Below, one piece after another: positions 1 to 8,983 of a DNA stretch of 20,913 nucleotides. The number at the start of each line of letters is the position of its first letter. The stretch's first letter is position 1. Where the stretch lies: contig JBDZVM010000058.1 of assembly GCA_040255675.1 (NCBI GenBank), positions 1 through 20,913 of the forward strand. The letters are read 5' to 3'. The position numbers and the translations under genes are program-made. The notes below the pieces were generated by a model, which had not been told where the DNA came from, searched no databases, and saw nothing but the letters and a program-made list of their open reading frames with translations. This stretch comes from JBDZVM01 sp040255675. Lineage in GTDB: Bacteria; Actinomycetota; Actinomycetes; Acidothermales; Acidothermaceae.

Positions 1-1104
1 GACGTCGTCGTCGGTCATGTGCGACCACAGCGGCACGGTGAGCACGCGCTGCGCGATGTCTTCGGTGACCGGCAACGCGCGCGTCTCGGCGACGTACGCA
101 TAGGCCTTCTGCTGATGGATCGGCGGGTAGTAGTAACGGCGGGAGTCGATGCCGTCGGCCTTCAAAGCCACGCCGAGTTGCGCGCCGTCCAGGCCGAATA
201 CCTCGGGGTCGAGAATGAGCGTGAGGTCTTTGTACGTCGAGACGTCGCCCTCGCGCACCACCGGCGTGCGAAGGCCGGGCACCCCGGCGACGGCGTCGAG
301 GAACACACGCACCAGGTGGTTGCGGTGCGCGATTCGCTCGTCGAGATGTTGCAGCGAGAACAGCGCGACAGCCGCGTGCAGCTCAGACATGCGGGCGTTC
401 AGGCCCGGGAAGAGGCAGTCGTAGTCGCCGGGGTTGCCGTACCCGCGGCCGAGCCGAACCTCGGTCGCGAGGCCCTCGTCGAGGGTAGTGACGATGCCGC
501 CTTCGCCCGCCACCATCACCTTGGTGGGGCTCAAGCTGAACACTTCGGCGGTGCCGAAGCCGCCGACCGCGCGACCGGCGTGCGAGCTACCGAGCGCGTG
601 CGCGGCATCGTAGACGAGCGGAATGCCGGCGTCGTCAGCAATTCGTTGCAAGGCATCGGTGTCGCACGGCGTGCCGTACACGTGCGTCGCCGTCATCGCC
701 GAGGCGCCGTCGACCAACCCGGCCGCGTCGGCGGGGTCGAGGGTGAGGCTTTCGGTTTCGACTTCGGCGAACACCGGTGTGCCGCCCACCCAGTGCACGG
801 CGTGCGCGCTGGCGGCGAAGGTGAAGCTGGGCATGACGACGCGCCCGGTGGCGCCGATCGCCTGCAGCACGAGCATGAGCCCCGACGTGCAACTCGACAC
901 GGCAACGACGTACGGGACGTCGAGCCTCGCGGCGATTCGCTCCTCGAGTTCTTTCACGGTGGGGCCGTCGGTGAGCTGGCCGCTGGCGAGGATGGTCTCG
1001 ATGCGGCGGGCGAGACCAGGAACGTCTTCGAGCGTGGGCCGTACCAGCGGCAAGCCGTTGGGAAACGTGATTGGGCCGCCGAGAAAGGCAGGCAGGTTAG
1101 ACAT
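1..1104 (-). CDS. DegT/DnrJ/EryC1 family NDP-sugar aminotransferase (partial, C-terminus beyond window)
   Basis: PLP-dependent aminotransferase of the DegT/DnrJ/EryC1/StrS family, which converts a keto-sugar nucleotide into an amino-sugar nucleotide in the cytoplasm. Translating the minus strand from the ATG at 1104 gives 368 codons with no stop, so the gene runs off the left edge. The N-terminus has the family pattern: SGQLTDGP near residue 41, the cofactor-binding VYDAAHALGS near 164-173 (Asp166), and the Schiff-base lysine in SLSPTKVMVAGEGG (Lys195). The late segment RRYYYPPIHQQ also fits the family. A GAGG ribosome site lies 8 nt before the ATG, and the upstream membrane gene stops 18 nt earlier, so it is the last gene of this operon seen here. 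The 4-keto substrate probably comes from the dehydratase at 6956-8983 (inference). The exact sugar cannot be read from the sequence. Confidence 0.93.
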   Translation of the reverse strand, partial: MSNLPAFLGGPITFPNGLPLVRPTLEDVPGLARRIETILASGQLTDGPTVKELEERIAARLDVPYVVAVSSCTSGLMLVLQAIGATGRVVMPSFTFAASAHAVHWVGGTPVFAEVETESLTLDPADAAGLVDGASAMTATHVYGTPCDTDALQRIADDAGIPLVYDAAHALGSSHAGRAVGGFGTAEVFSLSPTKVMVAGEGGIVTTLDEGLATEVRLGRGYGNPGDYDCLFPGLNARMSELHAAVALFSLQHLDERIAHRNHLVRVFLDAVAGVPGLRTPVVREGDVSTYKDLTLILDPEVFGLDGAQLGVALKADGIDSRRYYYPPIHQQKAYAYVAETRALPVTEDIAQRVLTVPLWSHMTDDDV

Positions 1105-1122
1105 CGAGAGTGCCTCACAGAC

Positions 1123-2490
1123 TCACAGTTGAGCGGGTTGACGGACGTAGCGACGCAGTGGGGGCGCCGTCGCTTTCTTCGTGGAAAGCAGCGGCTTCAG
1201 CGAAACGAGCACGAGGAAGAACGGAAACACTTGCACGCGTTCGCGGCTCAAAATACCGAAGTTGCCGAACGACGAGAACGCGTAGACGAATTCCAGCGTG
1301 TAGACGATGCACATGACGACGAGCGGGTCGCGAAGGCGTCGCCCGATCGTGCGAAGGCGCGGCCACGCTCGAATTGTGAGCACGAGTAAGAAGAAACCTT
1401 CCGCGGCGGCGATGAGTGCCTGGGCATTGTGCGCCTCCCACGGATAAGGGCGAAAGAGCACGGTGAGCGCGGCCTGCGGGATGTGCAGGATCGAAGAACT
1501 CGCGGATGTGTGGAACGCTGACCCGCCTTCGGATGTGCGGTGTGTGGTCGAGTCGATGACGTTTTGCACGCTTTGCACGCTGAGATTGTCGACGCCGAAG
1601 AAGTCTTTTGCTTGCTGGATCACCACGAACCCCGCCACCAGCAACGCCACGACACCAACGAACTTGTAGATAGGTCCGAGGGTTCTGGCTTTCTTACTGC
1701 TCGGCCGCAAGAGATAGCCGGCGAAGATGGCGGCGAACAAGATGGCGGTGATGTTCGGTCTCGTCGACACGGTGATACCGAGCCCGAGCAGGACGGCGAG
1801 AAAACCCTTGCGCAGGCCGGCGACCACGCGGCCGATGCCCCAAACCGCGATGCCGATGCCGAGAAAGACCCAGGCGTCTTTGCCGATGGACGACGGCCAG
1901 AACAGCATCGATGGCAGGAAGAAGATGAGGAGGGCGAATCGCGTGCTGTCGACCGACGGCAGTGCGGCCACTACGCCCCGGTAGAAGAAGTACGACCCCC
2001 AAAAGCCGAACCAGGCGAACACCAGGTAGCCACCGATCACCGAGGGGCCGGTGATGGTGTAGACGAAGCCGGTGACGACGTCGATGAAGCCGGTGCCGGG
2101 AATGTTCGCGGGCAGGTGGCTGAAGTCGAGATGTTTGAACTGCGAGGCAAGAACCGCGCCGCGCGACGAGTAGCCAGCCGCGTCGGCGACGCCGTCGTAG
2201 ACCGCGAACCCGACGAAGTAGCGCGCGATTCCCCCGCACAGTTTGAGAAACAGCGCCCACGCCAAGATGCGCGGCATGCGAGCGTCGGCCTCGCCCCGAG
2301 CCGCGAACCGTACGAGCAGCAGGCCGACTCCTAGCAACGACGGCCCGATGATGAGCGCACCCCACACGTCGTACGTCCATACGTTCATCGCGTGGAGCAG
2401 CAGGCCCGCGTAACCGACGATCGCCACGAATACGACGGCAGAGGGCACGTGAACGCCGGCCCGTTGCTTGAGCGCCGTGATGCTGGTCAT
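1123..2490 (-). CDS. Polytopic membrane protein, Wzy/EpsG-like polysaccharide polymerase candidate
   Basis: A 455-residue integral membrane protein with about ten hydrophobic segments and a basic cytoplasmic tail ending RRYVRQPAQL. The family cannot be named with certainty. The segment FLPSMLFWPSSIGKDAWVF, after five or six helices and followed by another helix, resembles a motif in Wzy/EpsG-like polymerases and polytopic glycosyltransferases. A larger loop (about residues 285-330, rich in Ser and Thr) lies between helices. An in-frame extension to 2634 exists but would overlap the upstream gene by 148 nt with Arg/Pro-rich sequence. The ATG at 2490 overlaps the nucleotidyltransferase stop as ATGA, which is the pattern of this operon, so that start was chosen. 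Its likely role, polymerising or assembling lipid-linked repeat units, rests mainly on topology and position beside a Wzz-like gene. Confidence 0.8.
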   Translation of the reverse strand: MTSITALKQRAGVHVPSAVVFVAIVGYAGLLLHAMNVWTYDVWGALIIGPSLLGVGLLLVRFAARGEADARMPRILAWALFLKLCGGIARYFVGFAVYDGVADAAGYSSRGAVLASQFKHLDFSHLPANIPGTGFIDVVTGFVYTITGPSVIGGYLVFAWFGFWGSYFFYRGVVAALPSVDSTRFALLIFFLPSMLFWPSSIGKDAWVFLGIGIAVWGIGRVVAGLRKGFLAVLLGLGITVSTRPNITAILFAAIFAGYLLRPSSKKARTLGPIYKFVGVVALLVAGFVVIQQAKDFFGVDNLSVQSVQNVIDSTTHRTSEGGSAFHTSASSSILHIPQAALTVLFRPYPWEAHNAQALIAAAEGFFLLVLTIRAWPRLRTIGRRLRDPLVVMCIVYTLEFVYAFSSFGNFGILSRERVQVFPFFLVLVSLKPLLSTKKATAPPLRRYVRQPAQL

Positions 2491-3605
2491 GGCCGCAAGC
2501 CTTGACCGGCTCGTATCAGCCGGCGAAGGAGTGGTACGTGGTGGCCGCCGATGACGCCGCCTTGCGGAAATGCCAGTGAATAAAGGAAAGCGCCCCGAGT
2601 ACGAAGATCGGGTAGCGCGCGAAGCGACGCCCACGATCTGGCCGCGTAGTTGGCGTGCTCGGCACGGTAGGCGGCGAACGCGTGCTCTGATCGAGTATCA
2701 GGCTGGTAGCGCTTTGCCCACGCGGTAAGCGCGGTTTCGTCGGCGAGTGCCAGCGTCTCCCACGCCATGCTGATCGCGCTGGCGACGACATATTCGGCTC
2801 GCCACGCGTAGGCGAGTTCGCGTACCCTCACTTCGTCGAGGCGATCGTCGAGTACGAGCCCCGCGATGTCGCGTTGCGGAACGATGCGCGGCTCTCGGTC
2901 GCCAAGCGCGGCGTGGTAGCAGGCATGGAGAAGCCGTTGCTCGCGATCGAGCGCCTTGAGCCCGGTCTTGCCGCCGAGCGCCCACTGCGCGGCGTCGTCC
3001 CACAAATCAGGTAGTCGCACCATGAGACCGAACGGCCCCGTCACGAACGTGCGGTGCAGGTCGATTTCATAGCCGGACGGCGACATGAGCGTGCAGCCCT
3101 TGCCGAATCTCCGGTCGAATCCCGGCCTTATCTCGGCGACGGGCCGGGTATTTCCGCTTGCCATCAAGGCTTTCGTCGCGCGGTCGAAGTCGTCGCTTCG
3201 CACCAAGACGTCGACGTCGACGAACGTGCGTTGCGACGGGTCGGCGTAGTCGAGGTGCGCCGCGGCGGACCCTTTGAGCACGCGATGGTCGATGCCGGCG
3301 GCATCGAGCACGTCGACGGTCTGCAAGAGGAGCAGCTCGAGCTCGAGGCAGTGGCAAAGCGCCACGAAGTGGGCTTCCGACGCGCGCTCAGCCTGCGCTT
3401 CGGTGGCGGGCAGCCGGTTGCGGGCGATGCTGTTCGCGAGCGCGCCGGTCAGCCGCTGGGCGACGCATTCGGCGAGCAGGGAGTCGAACTCGGAGTCGGG
3501 TAAGGGCTCGGTCGGCACGTCGTGCGCACTGCCGAGCAGACCGTGCGCGGCGATGGCCGCGACAAGGCTCGCTGGCACGGGCGGAGTGCGCGGCACGGTC
3601 ATCAT
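2487..3605 (-). CDS. Nucleotidyltransferase family protein (NTP_transf_5-like)
   Basis: A 372-residue soluble protein resembling the 'uncharacterised nucleotidyltransferase' family (NTP_transf_5). The signature is visible: VLKGSAAAHL (residues 109-118), then QRTFVDVDVLV (125-135) supplying two acidic metal ligands, Asp130 and Asp132, and a later acidic strand YEIDLH (179-184). A helical C-terminal half begins near LLHACYHAALG (225-235). The substrate is unknown. Homologues occur in polysaccharide clusters and in some lasso-peptide clusters, where a nucleotidyltransferase sits beside a PqqD-like protein, as here. The gene begins ATGATG; the first ATG (3605) overlaps the PqqD-like gene's TGA. 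The stop overlaps the next start. Translational coupling on both sides suggests it works with its neighbours. Confidence 0.85.
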   Translation of the reverse strand: MMTVPRTPPVPASLVAAIAAHGLLGSAHDVPTEPLPDSEFDSLLAECVAQRLTGALANSIARNRLPATEAQAERASEAHFVALCHCLELELLLLQTVDVLDAAGIDHRVLKGSAAAHLDYADPSQRTFVDVDVLVRSDDFDRATKALMASGNTRPVAEIRPGFDRRFGKGCTLMSPSGYEIDLHRTFVTGPFGLMVRLPDLWDDAAQWALGGKTGLKALDREQRLLHACYHAALGDREPRIVPQRDIAGLVLDDRLDEVRVRELAYAWRAEYVVASAISMAWETLALADETALTAWAKRYQPDTRSEHAFAAYRAEHANYAARSWASLRALPDLRTRGAFLYSLAFPQGGVIGGHHVPLLRRLIRAGQGLRP

Positions 3606-3970
3606 CGTGACCCTTCAGCGGCCGGCCGTTGCCTCGGCATCGCGGCAACGTTTGATCTGCCGTTTGGGACAGAGGCGTGATTTGTCGAGCGACCGTCGCC
3701 GTGGCGTTTCTCCACAACACCCGCGTTTTCGAGGTCGGCGAGGGCCGTCGTCACGGGCTCTTCGACGACGTCAGGCTCGACCTGGTAACGCGTGGCCATG
3801 CGTGCGACGAGGTCGGGGAGGCTGGTCGGTGTAGCGAGCAGCTCCCACAAGAACGTGCCCGAGCCCGTGATCGTGATGAGACCCCCGCGACCGACCGGTC
3901 GTAGTAGCACGCGGTCGTTGGTGCTGCGCCACAGCACGTCGGGGCGGCGAGAGTACAGCGGCCGGCTCAT
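3602..3970 (-). CDS. PqqD-like small protein (RRE-type winged helix)
   Basis: A 122-residue protein whose first ~92 residues match the PqqD fold: short basic strands (residues 3-30), a G-S-G-x-x-x-W-E-L-L turn-helix (GSGTFLWELL, about 36-45), TSLPDLVARMATRYQVEPDVVEEPV, then LADLENAGVVEKR as the wing. In RiPP pathways PqqD domains bind leader peptides. In polysaccharide clusters related proteins are common but poorly understood. The last ~30 residues are low-complexity, basic and probably disordered. A much longer open frame upstream lies wholly inside the dehydrogenase gene and is a shadow. The ATG at 3970 overlaps the dehydrogenase TGA as ATGA. No RiPP precursor, YcaO, radical-SAM or asparagine-synthetase-like gene is seen in the window. 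Confidence 0.83.
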   Translation of the reverse strand: MSRPLYSRRPDVLWRSTNDRVLLRPVGRGGLITITGSGTFLWELLATPTSLPDLVARMATRYQVEPDVVEEPVTTALADLENAGVVEKRHGDGRSTNHASVPNGRSNVAAMPRQRPAAEGSR

Positions 3971-5277
3971 AGGCGTTCGAGCTTGGGAGACTTCAACTTG
4001 CCTGACGCGTTTCGCGCGTCGAACAGCAGCCGCGCGTTCTCGAGTATGTCGACGACGTCGTACGAATCGTGTGGCGTGAGCAGCAGCACGCAATCGGCGG
4101 CGGCGATAGCCGCTTTCGTGAGCGGTTTGCTGCTCAGTCGCATGCCGTGGGAATGGATTTGTTTGACGAACGGGTCGTGGTAGCTGACCTTCGCTCCGAG
4201 CCGCACGAGGTCGGCGAGCACCTCGATTGCCGCCGATTCTCGGATGTCGCCAACGTTCGGTTTGTAGGTGACGCCGAGAGCGAGCAGCTTGGCGTTCTTG
4301 ATAGAAAGACCGCGCGCGTTGAGCATCGTTAAGATACGCCGTCCGACGTATTCGGGCATTTGAGCGTTGATGTCTTGCGCGAGTTCGACGAGCCGGAAAG
4401 GCTTTCCGGTGTCGCGACGAGATTGCCAGGCCAGGTAGGTGGGGTCGAGCGGAATGCAATGCCCGCCTACACCGGGGCCGGGATAAAACGGCATGAAACC
4501 GAACGGCTTGGTTGCCGCCGCCTCGATGACTTCCCACGTGTCGATGCCTTGTTCGGCGCACAGCATCGCGAGTTCGTTCACCAAGGCGATATTGACCATG
4601 CGGTAGGTGTTTTCGAGCAGTTTGGCGAGTTCGGCGGCGCGCAGGCTCGATAGCGCCATCACGCTGTCGACAATCTGCGCGTAAAAGGCGGCGGCGGCGC
4701 GGCTCGCTTCGACGCCGAGGCCGCCGACGACTCGCGGGGTATTAGCCAAACCGAATTTCGGGTTGCCGGGGTCGACGCGCTCGGGGGAGTACGCGAGCAA
4801 GAAGTCGCGCGGGGTCTTCAAGCCGTGGGCCTCGAGCAGCGGCTTGAGCACCTGCTCGGTGGTGCCGGGGTACGTGGTCGATTCGAGGATGACGAGTGAG
4901 CCCGCTCGCAAGTGTTCGCCGACCGCTTTGCCCGCGCCCTCGACGGGCCGCAGGTCGGGCCGGTGTTCGAACACCGGTGTGGGTACGCAAATCAGTACGA
5001 CGTCGGCGTTCGCGATTACCGACGGATCGGTGCCGAAATGCAAGCGCCCGGTCGAGAAGGCCAGGTCGAATGCTTCGTCGGAAACACCGGGGACGACGTT
5101 GCGGCCATCGGCCAAAGCCCCGACCCGCTCGACGTCGAGGTCGATGCCGTAGACCTCCATGCCGACCGTCGCGGCACCGGCGGCCACGGTCAAACCCACG
5201 TAGCCTTGCCCGACGACCGCGACCGTCGCCGTGTGCCCGGTGATTTTGGCTCGCAGCGCCGAACCCAACTTGCTCAC
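3967..5277 (-). CDS. Nucleotide-sugar 6-dehydrogenase (UDP-GlcNAc/ManNAc/glucose dehydrogenase family, WbpA-like)
   Basis: A 436-residue NAD-dependent four-electron dehydrogenase that oxidises C6 of a UDP-sugar to the uronic acid. The N-terminal Rossmann fold shows VVGQGYVGL (residues 21-29). The central helix has AELAKLLENTYR (215-226), and the catalytic cysteine is in PGPGVGGHCIPLDP (Cys274). The C-terminal UDP-binding domain has LGVTYKPNVGDIRES. The PGxGxGGHCIPxDPxYL form is nearer to UDP-HexNAc dehydrogenases (WbpA/WecC type) than to classical UDP-glucose dehydrogenases, so UDP-HexNAcA is the likelier product (inference). The start is GTG, 2 nt after the TAA of the upstream gene, with a strong GAGGAAGG ribosome site just before. 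With the epimerase at 19253-20185 it could yield UDP-GalNAcA. Confidence 0.94.
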   Translation of the reverse strand: MSKLGSALRAKITGHTATVAVVGQGYVGLTVAAGAATVGMEVYGIDLDVERVGALADGRNVVPGVSDEAFDLAFSTGRLHFGTDPSVIANADVVLICVPTPVFEHRPDLRPVEGAGKAVGEHLRAGSLVILESTTYPGTTEQVLKPLLEAHGLKTPRDFLLAYSPERVDPGNPKFGLANTPRVVGGLGVEASRAAAAFYAQIVDSVMALSSLRAAELAKLLENTYRMVNIALVNELAMLCAEQGIDTWEVIEAAATKPFGFMPFYPGPGVGGHCIPLDPTYLAWQSRRDTGKPFRLVELAQDINAQMPEYVGRRILTMLNARGLSIKNAKLLALGVTYKPNVGDIRESAAIEVLADLVRLGAKVSYHDPFVKQIHSHGMRLSSKPLTKAAIAAADCVLLLTPHDSYDVVDILENARLLFDARNASGKLKSPKLERL

Positions 5278-5279
5278 TA

Positions 5280-6953
5280 TTACCGCCTTCCTCGACCGCT
5301 CGACCGGCTGCGATTGCCCGTGCGGCTACCGCGGTGATCGACCAAGTTCATCGGCCAGACGCGCTGGCTGCCATTGCCCGAGGCATAGGCGGCTGGACTG
5401 GCATTGGTGACGAGCGCGACGCCGAGCGCCGGGGCGCCGACTCGCGATAGTAAATCGACGGTGCGATCGGCCTGTTCGGTGTTCGTGCGGCCGTCCCACG
5501 CGACGACGATGACTGAGTCGGCTTGTGCGGCGAGGTCGGCCGCTTCACTCGCCGACAGCAGGGGAGGGCTGTCGATGACGACGACGTCGGCGAGGCCACG
5601 CAGTTGCGCGACGATGTCGTCGACGTGTTGCACGAGCCTGGTTGGGATCCAAGACGCTGTGCCGGCCGGAACGATCGAGACGCCCGGTACTCGTGTGGGC
5701 CGAACGATGGCCGCGATGTCGATCGGGTGCCCTGCCGCCAGGACGTCGGAAAGCCCGCCTCTGTTGTCGATCTCGAAGAACGCGTGCGCCTCGGGGTGCC
5801 TGAAATCGGAGTCGAACAGCACGACAGATTTGCCGGCTTCCGCGAGGCATGCCGTGAGGTTGGCGGCCGTGGTGGTCTTGCCGACACCCGCACTCGGTGC
5901 CGTGACGACGATGACCTGTGGCGGCCCTGAAGTTTCGCCGCGCGGCAGGGAAACTGGGGTAGCGCTTTCGTCGAGCGGCGGCAGCGGAAGGCTCGGCATG
6001 AGCGTAAGCGCGGAGCGCAACGTGCGGAAGGCCTCGGCTGACGCGCTTTCCGGGGCGGTTGCCGTCGCGAGGGTGTAGCGGCGAAAAGTTCGGCGCCGCA
6101 GCCGCGGAATTTCAGCGACTACCGGCAATCGGAAGGTGCGTTCGACGGTGGCGCGTCCGCGCAGCCTGGTGTCGAAGCGCTCGGCAATCAACGCGCCCGC
6201 CGCGCCGAGGAGGAGGCCGATGACCAGGCCGAGACCGGTACGCGTGGTGCGGCTTTTCGGCGCGGTGAACGTCGAGTCGGACGCCGCGATGGGCACGGCT
6301 ACGGCTTGTTGCAGGACGGCCAGCTGCGACGATTGCGCGGGCTGGGTCTGCATTTGCGTGAGCCGCTGGTAAATCGACTGGTACTGCTGCAGCAGCGCGT
6401 TGCGCTGGGCGCTGAGGATCGAGCTGTCGCCTTGTGAACTACCGGAAATCTGGTTGTTGAGGTCGTCGATTTGCGACTTCAACTTCGCCAGACTCGCTTG
6501 CAGGGAGGCGACGGTCGCTTCCGTGCGTTGTTCTTGGGTCTGCTGCAAGAAGTTCACGGTCGCGTCGGCGAACGCGTTCGCGACGGCGATCGCGCGTTCT
6601 CTCGACTGGTCGGTGGCCGTGATGTTCAGCGTCGGCATCTTGGGGTCGCTGGTGATCTGGAGGCCGCTCGCCAGCTGCTCGGGGTTTCCGGTGTAGTGCA
6701 AGGTTTTCGCGGCTTCTTGAGGAATGATGCCGTGCATGATGTAGAGCTGGATCACCGACAGATCGACCGTGGTGGTGGCTGTCGGGTCTTGCATGAGTGT
6801 CGTGGTGGCCTGATATCCGGTGGTCGACACGCCCGGCGCGACGTGTTTCGGCTCGGGCGCGGTGACGAAAGCGATCGCGGCAATCAGGATTGCCGCCACG
6901 GCGATGAACTTCCATCGGCGGCGAAGTACGTGCAAGTAGTCGACGGCAGTCAT
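5280..6953 (-). CDS. Polysaccharide co-polymerase fused to a CpsD/CapB-like P-loop ATPase (Wzz plus BY-kinase-like)
   Basis: A 557-residue chain-length/export regulator of the actinobacterial fused type. TM1 spans about residues 17-30, followed by an extracytoplasmic Wzz domain with Gln-rich coiled coil (~138-215). A Pro-containing region leads to TM2 (~240-257), then a cytoplasmic P-loop domain: Walker A PSAGVGKTT (353-361), Walker A' VVLFDSDFRHP (377-387) and Walker B VVVIDSPP (457-464). This is the layout of bacterial tyrosine kinases controlling polymer length. The usual C-terminal tyrosine cluster is missing: the last ~40 residues are Ser/Arg/Gly-rich with one tyrosine (Tyr523). The ATG at 6953 follows the upstream TGA by 2 nt. 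It most likely controls polymerisation of the product of this locus. Confidence 0.92.
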   Translation of the reverse strand: MTAVDYLHVLRRRWKFIAVAAILIAAIAFVTAPEPKHVAPGVSTTGYQATTTLMQDPTATTTVDLSVIQLYIMHGIIPQEAAKTLHYTGNPEQLASGLQITSDPKMPTLNITATDQSRERAIAVANAFADATVNFLQQTQEQRTEATVASLQASLAKLKSQIDDLNNQISGSSQGDSSILSAQRNALLQQYQSIYQRLTQMQTQPAQSSQLAVLQQAVAVPIAASDSTFTAPKSRTTRTGLGLVIGLLLGAAGALIAERFDTRLRGRATVERTFRLPVVAEIPRLRRRTFRRYTLATATAPESASAEAFRTLRSALTLMPSLPLPPLDESATPVSLPRGETSGPPQVIVVTAPSAGVGKTTTAANLTACLAEAGKSVVLFDSDFRHPEAHAFFEIDNRGGLSDVLAAGHPIDIAAIVRPTRVPGVSIVPAGTASWIPTRLVQHVDDIVAQLRGLADVVVIDSPPLLSASEAADLAAQADSVIVVAWDGRTNTEQADRTVDLLSRVGAPALGVALVTNASPAAYASGNGSQRVWPMNLVDHRGSRTGNRSRSSGRGRR

Positions 6954-6955
6954 GG

Positions 6956-8983
6956 TCAGCTCTCGGTGGTGACGCGCGGGATCGGATAGGCGACGGCGGT
7001 GGGAGTGCCGATATCGCTCGTGCGCCGGTTGGGATGGTTGCGGCGGCCCGAACCTTCAGGCGCCGTCACGGTAGCGGGTTCGCCTCGGTCGCTCGCCCGC
7101 CTGCGGTGCCGCAACGTCAGCAAGCCCTCTTCGTGTCGCGCGATGCGACCCGCCGCGAGGTCGAACAGCAGCGTGCGCGCCTGTTCGTCGCGCGCTTCGT
7201 CGGCAAGCACGTTCAAGCTGTCGACCGCCTTGCCAAGCGTCTTGGCCGGCAACGGTGTCGGCGACAACCGCACGATCGACGAGTGCGCCGTCGGGTGCGT
7301 GTCTTCTTCAGGCGCATGCAGTTCTTCGGTGAGTTTCTCACCGGGCCTGATGCCGACGACGCGGATCGGGACGTCGGTACCGGGGCGTCGTCCGCGCAGT
7401 CTGATGAGCCGTTCGGCGAGCGCGCGAATACTCACCGGCTCGCCCATGTCGAGCATGAAAACCTCGCCGCCGTCGGCCAACGCGGCGGCTTGGAGCACGA
7501 GCTGCACAGCTTCGGGAATCGTCATGAAGAAGCGGGTCATGCGCGCGTCGGTAATGGTGACGGGCCCGCCTTGCGCGATCTGGTCGAGAAAAGTCGGGAC
7601 GACGCTACCCCTGCTGCCAAGCACGTTTCCGAACCGGACGGCGCAGTAGTTGGCGCCGCGGGTGGCGGAGCTGAGCACGATGTGTTCGGCGAGCCGTTTG
7701 CTCGCGCCCATCACGCTGCTGGGGCGCACCGCTTTGTCGGTGGAGATGAAGACGAACCGCTCGACTCCGACCGCGAGTGACGCGTCGACCAGGTTGTCGG
7801 TGCCGCAGACGTTGGTGCGCACGGCTTCGCTGGGGTGTTTTTCCAGCAACGGCACGTGTTTGTGGGCGGCGGCATGGAAAACCATCTCGGGCCGGTACTG
7901 CGCGAAAATCTGGTTCACGATGGCGCGTTGCCGCACATCGGCCAGCAGTTGCACGACCGACGGGTGTCGAAGCGTGCGGCAGGCGTCGAAGAGGTGGGTC
8001 TCGTCGTGGTCGAGCAACAGCAGTTGCGACGGGTCGAATCCGGCCACCTGGCGGGCGATTTCGCTGCCGATCGATCCGCCCGCGCCGGTGATGAGCACCC
8101 GCTTGCCTCGTACCAGGCGGTGCACCGCTTCGAGGTCGATGTCGACGGGCGGCCTGCCGAGCAGGTCGTCGATGCGAAGGTCGCGGACGTCGGAGAGCCC
8201 CACCTTGCCGTGCACGAGGTCGCCGACTCGCGGCACGACGCGAAGAGGGACGTCGGCTTGCTCCGCGAGTTCTGACACTCGTCGGTGCACGCCGGAGTCG
8301 CGCGCCGCGATCGCGAGGATCACTTCGTCGGCGCGGTGAGTTACCGCTTGCGTCGGCAGATCGTCGATCGATCCGAGCACGGGAACGCCGAGCAGGTGCC
8401 GGCGGTGCTTGCGAGGGTCGTCGTCCAGAAAACCGATCGGCACTCGCGGGCCGCGATCGGCCTTCATCTCGCGCACCAGCATCGCGCCTGTCTCGCCGGC
8501 GCCGACGAGGAGCACGCGCACGCTGCCAAGGTTCGTGGCGCGGCGCCGGACGCCGAAGAGCCGCGCCTGAAATCGGGCAGCGCCCGCTAAGAGTAAATAG
8601 AGTGTTATGCCGGATATGAGAACTGAGAGCGGAATCATTCGCGGTCCGGCGAGCAATGTGATGCTCAACACAAGGGCGACAATCGCGCCGGCCAGCACGA
8701 GCCGGCGGGCTTCGACGATGCTCGCGTGCTGCCAGATCTGACCGTACAAGCCGGTCGCCGCGTTGCAGAACAGCAAGACCCCGAGCACGACGGGCATGAA
8801 GCGCAAGAAGTCGTTCCATGCCGTGTGCGGTGCGGCGGCGGTGTATCGCAACAGGAACGCGCAGCCGAACGCGAAGCAGCACAACACGACGTCGAGAAAC
8901 GCCGCCGCGATATTCGTACGCCACCTTGCGGCCCGCTGGCTCAGTCTGCTAATGGAACCGCGGTCAGACGCGGACGTATCCAC
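6956..8983 (-). CDS. Membrane-anchored NDP-sugar 4,6-dehydratase/epimerase, FlaA1/CapD/PglF family
   Basis: A 675-residue enzyme that probably makes the 4-keto-6-deoxy (or epimerised) UDP-HexNAc precursor. Four hydrophobic segments lie within residues 25-135. A first Rossmann-like domain follows (VLLVGAGETGA, 157-167), then the SDR catalytic domain with GAGGSIG (300-306). The active site is ISTDKAVRPSSVMGASK: STDK at 414-417 and Lys429, with Met425 where ordinary SDRs have Tyr, which is characteristic of inverting and retaining UDP-GlcNAc dehydratases of this family. The motif IRPGEKLTEEL is near 545. A long basic tail (~610-675) is probably disordered. The start is GTG because a TAG lies directly upstream in frame; a G-rich stretch 10-15 nt before could serve as ribosome site. 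It is the first gene of the minus operon. Confidence 0.93.
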   Translation of the reverse strand: MDTSASDRGSISRLSQRAARWRTNIAAAFLDVVLCCFAFGCAFLLRYTAAAPHTAWNDFLRFMPVVLGVLLFCNAATGLYGQIWQHASIVEARRLVLAGAIVALVLSITLLAGPRMIPLSVLISGITLYLLLAGAARFQARLFGVRRRATNLGSVRVLLVGAGETGAMLVREMKADRGPRVPIGFLDDDPRKHRRHLLGVPVLGSIDDLPTQAVTHRADEVILAIAARDSGVHRRVSELAEQADVPLRVVPRVGDLVHGKVGLSDVRDLRIDDLLGRPPVDIDLEAVHRLVRGKRVLITGAGGSIGSEIARQVAGFDPSQLLLLDHDETHLFDACRTLRHPSVVQLLADVRQRAIVNQIFAQYRPEMVFHAAAHKHVPLLEKHPSEAVRTNVCGTDNLVDASLAVGVERFVFISTDKAVRPSSVMGASKRLAEHIVLSSATRGANYCAVRFGNVLGSRGSVVPTFLDQIAQGGPVTITDARMTRFFMTIPEAVQLVLQAAALADGGEVFMLDMGEPVSIRALAERLIRLRGRRPGTDVPIRVVGIRPGEKLTEELHAPEEDTHPTAHSSIVRLSPTPLPAKTLGKAVDSLNVLADEARDEQARTLLFDLAAGRIARHEEGLLTLRHRRRASDRGEPATVTAPEGSGRRNHPNRRTSDIGTPTAVAYPIPRVTTES

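Noticed and set aside
19..1389. A 456-codon open frame on the plus strand
   Set aside because: It is antisense to the aminotransferase and membrane-protein genes, is Arg/Glu/His-rich with no domain, and is explained by GC-rich codon bias.
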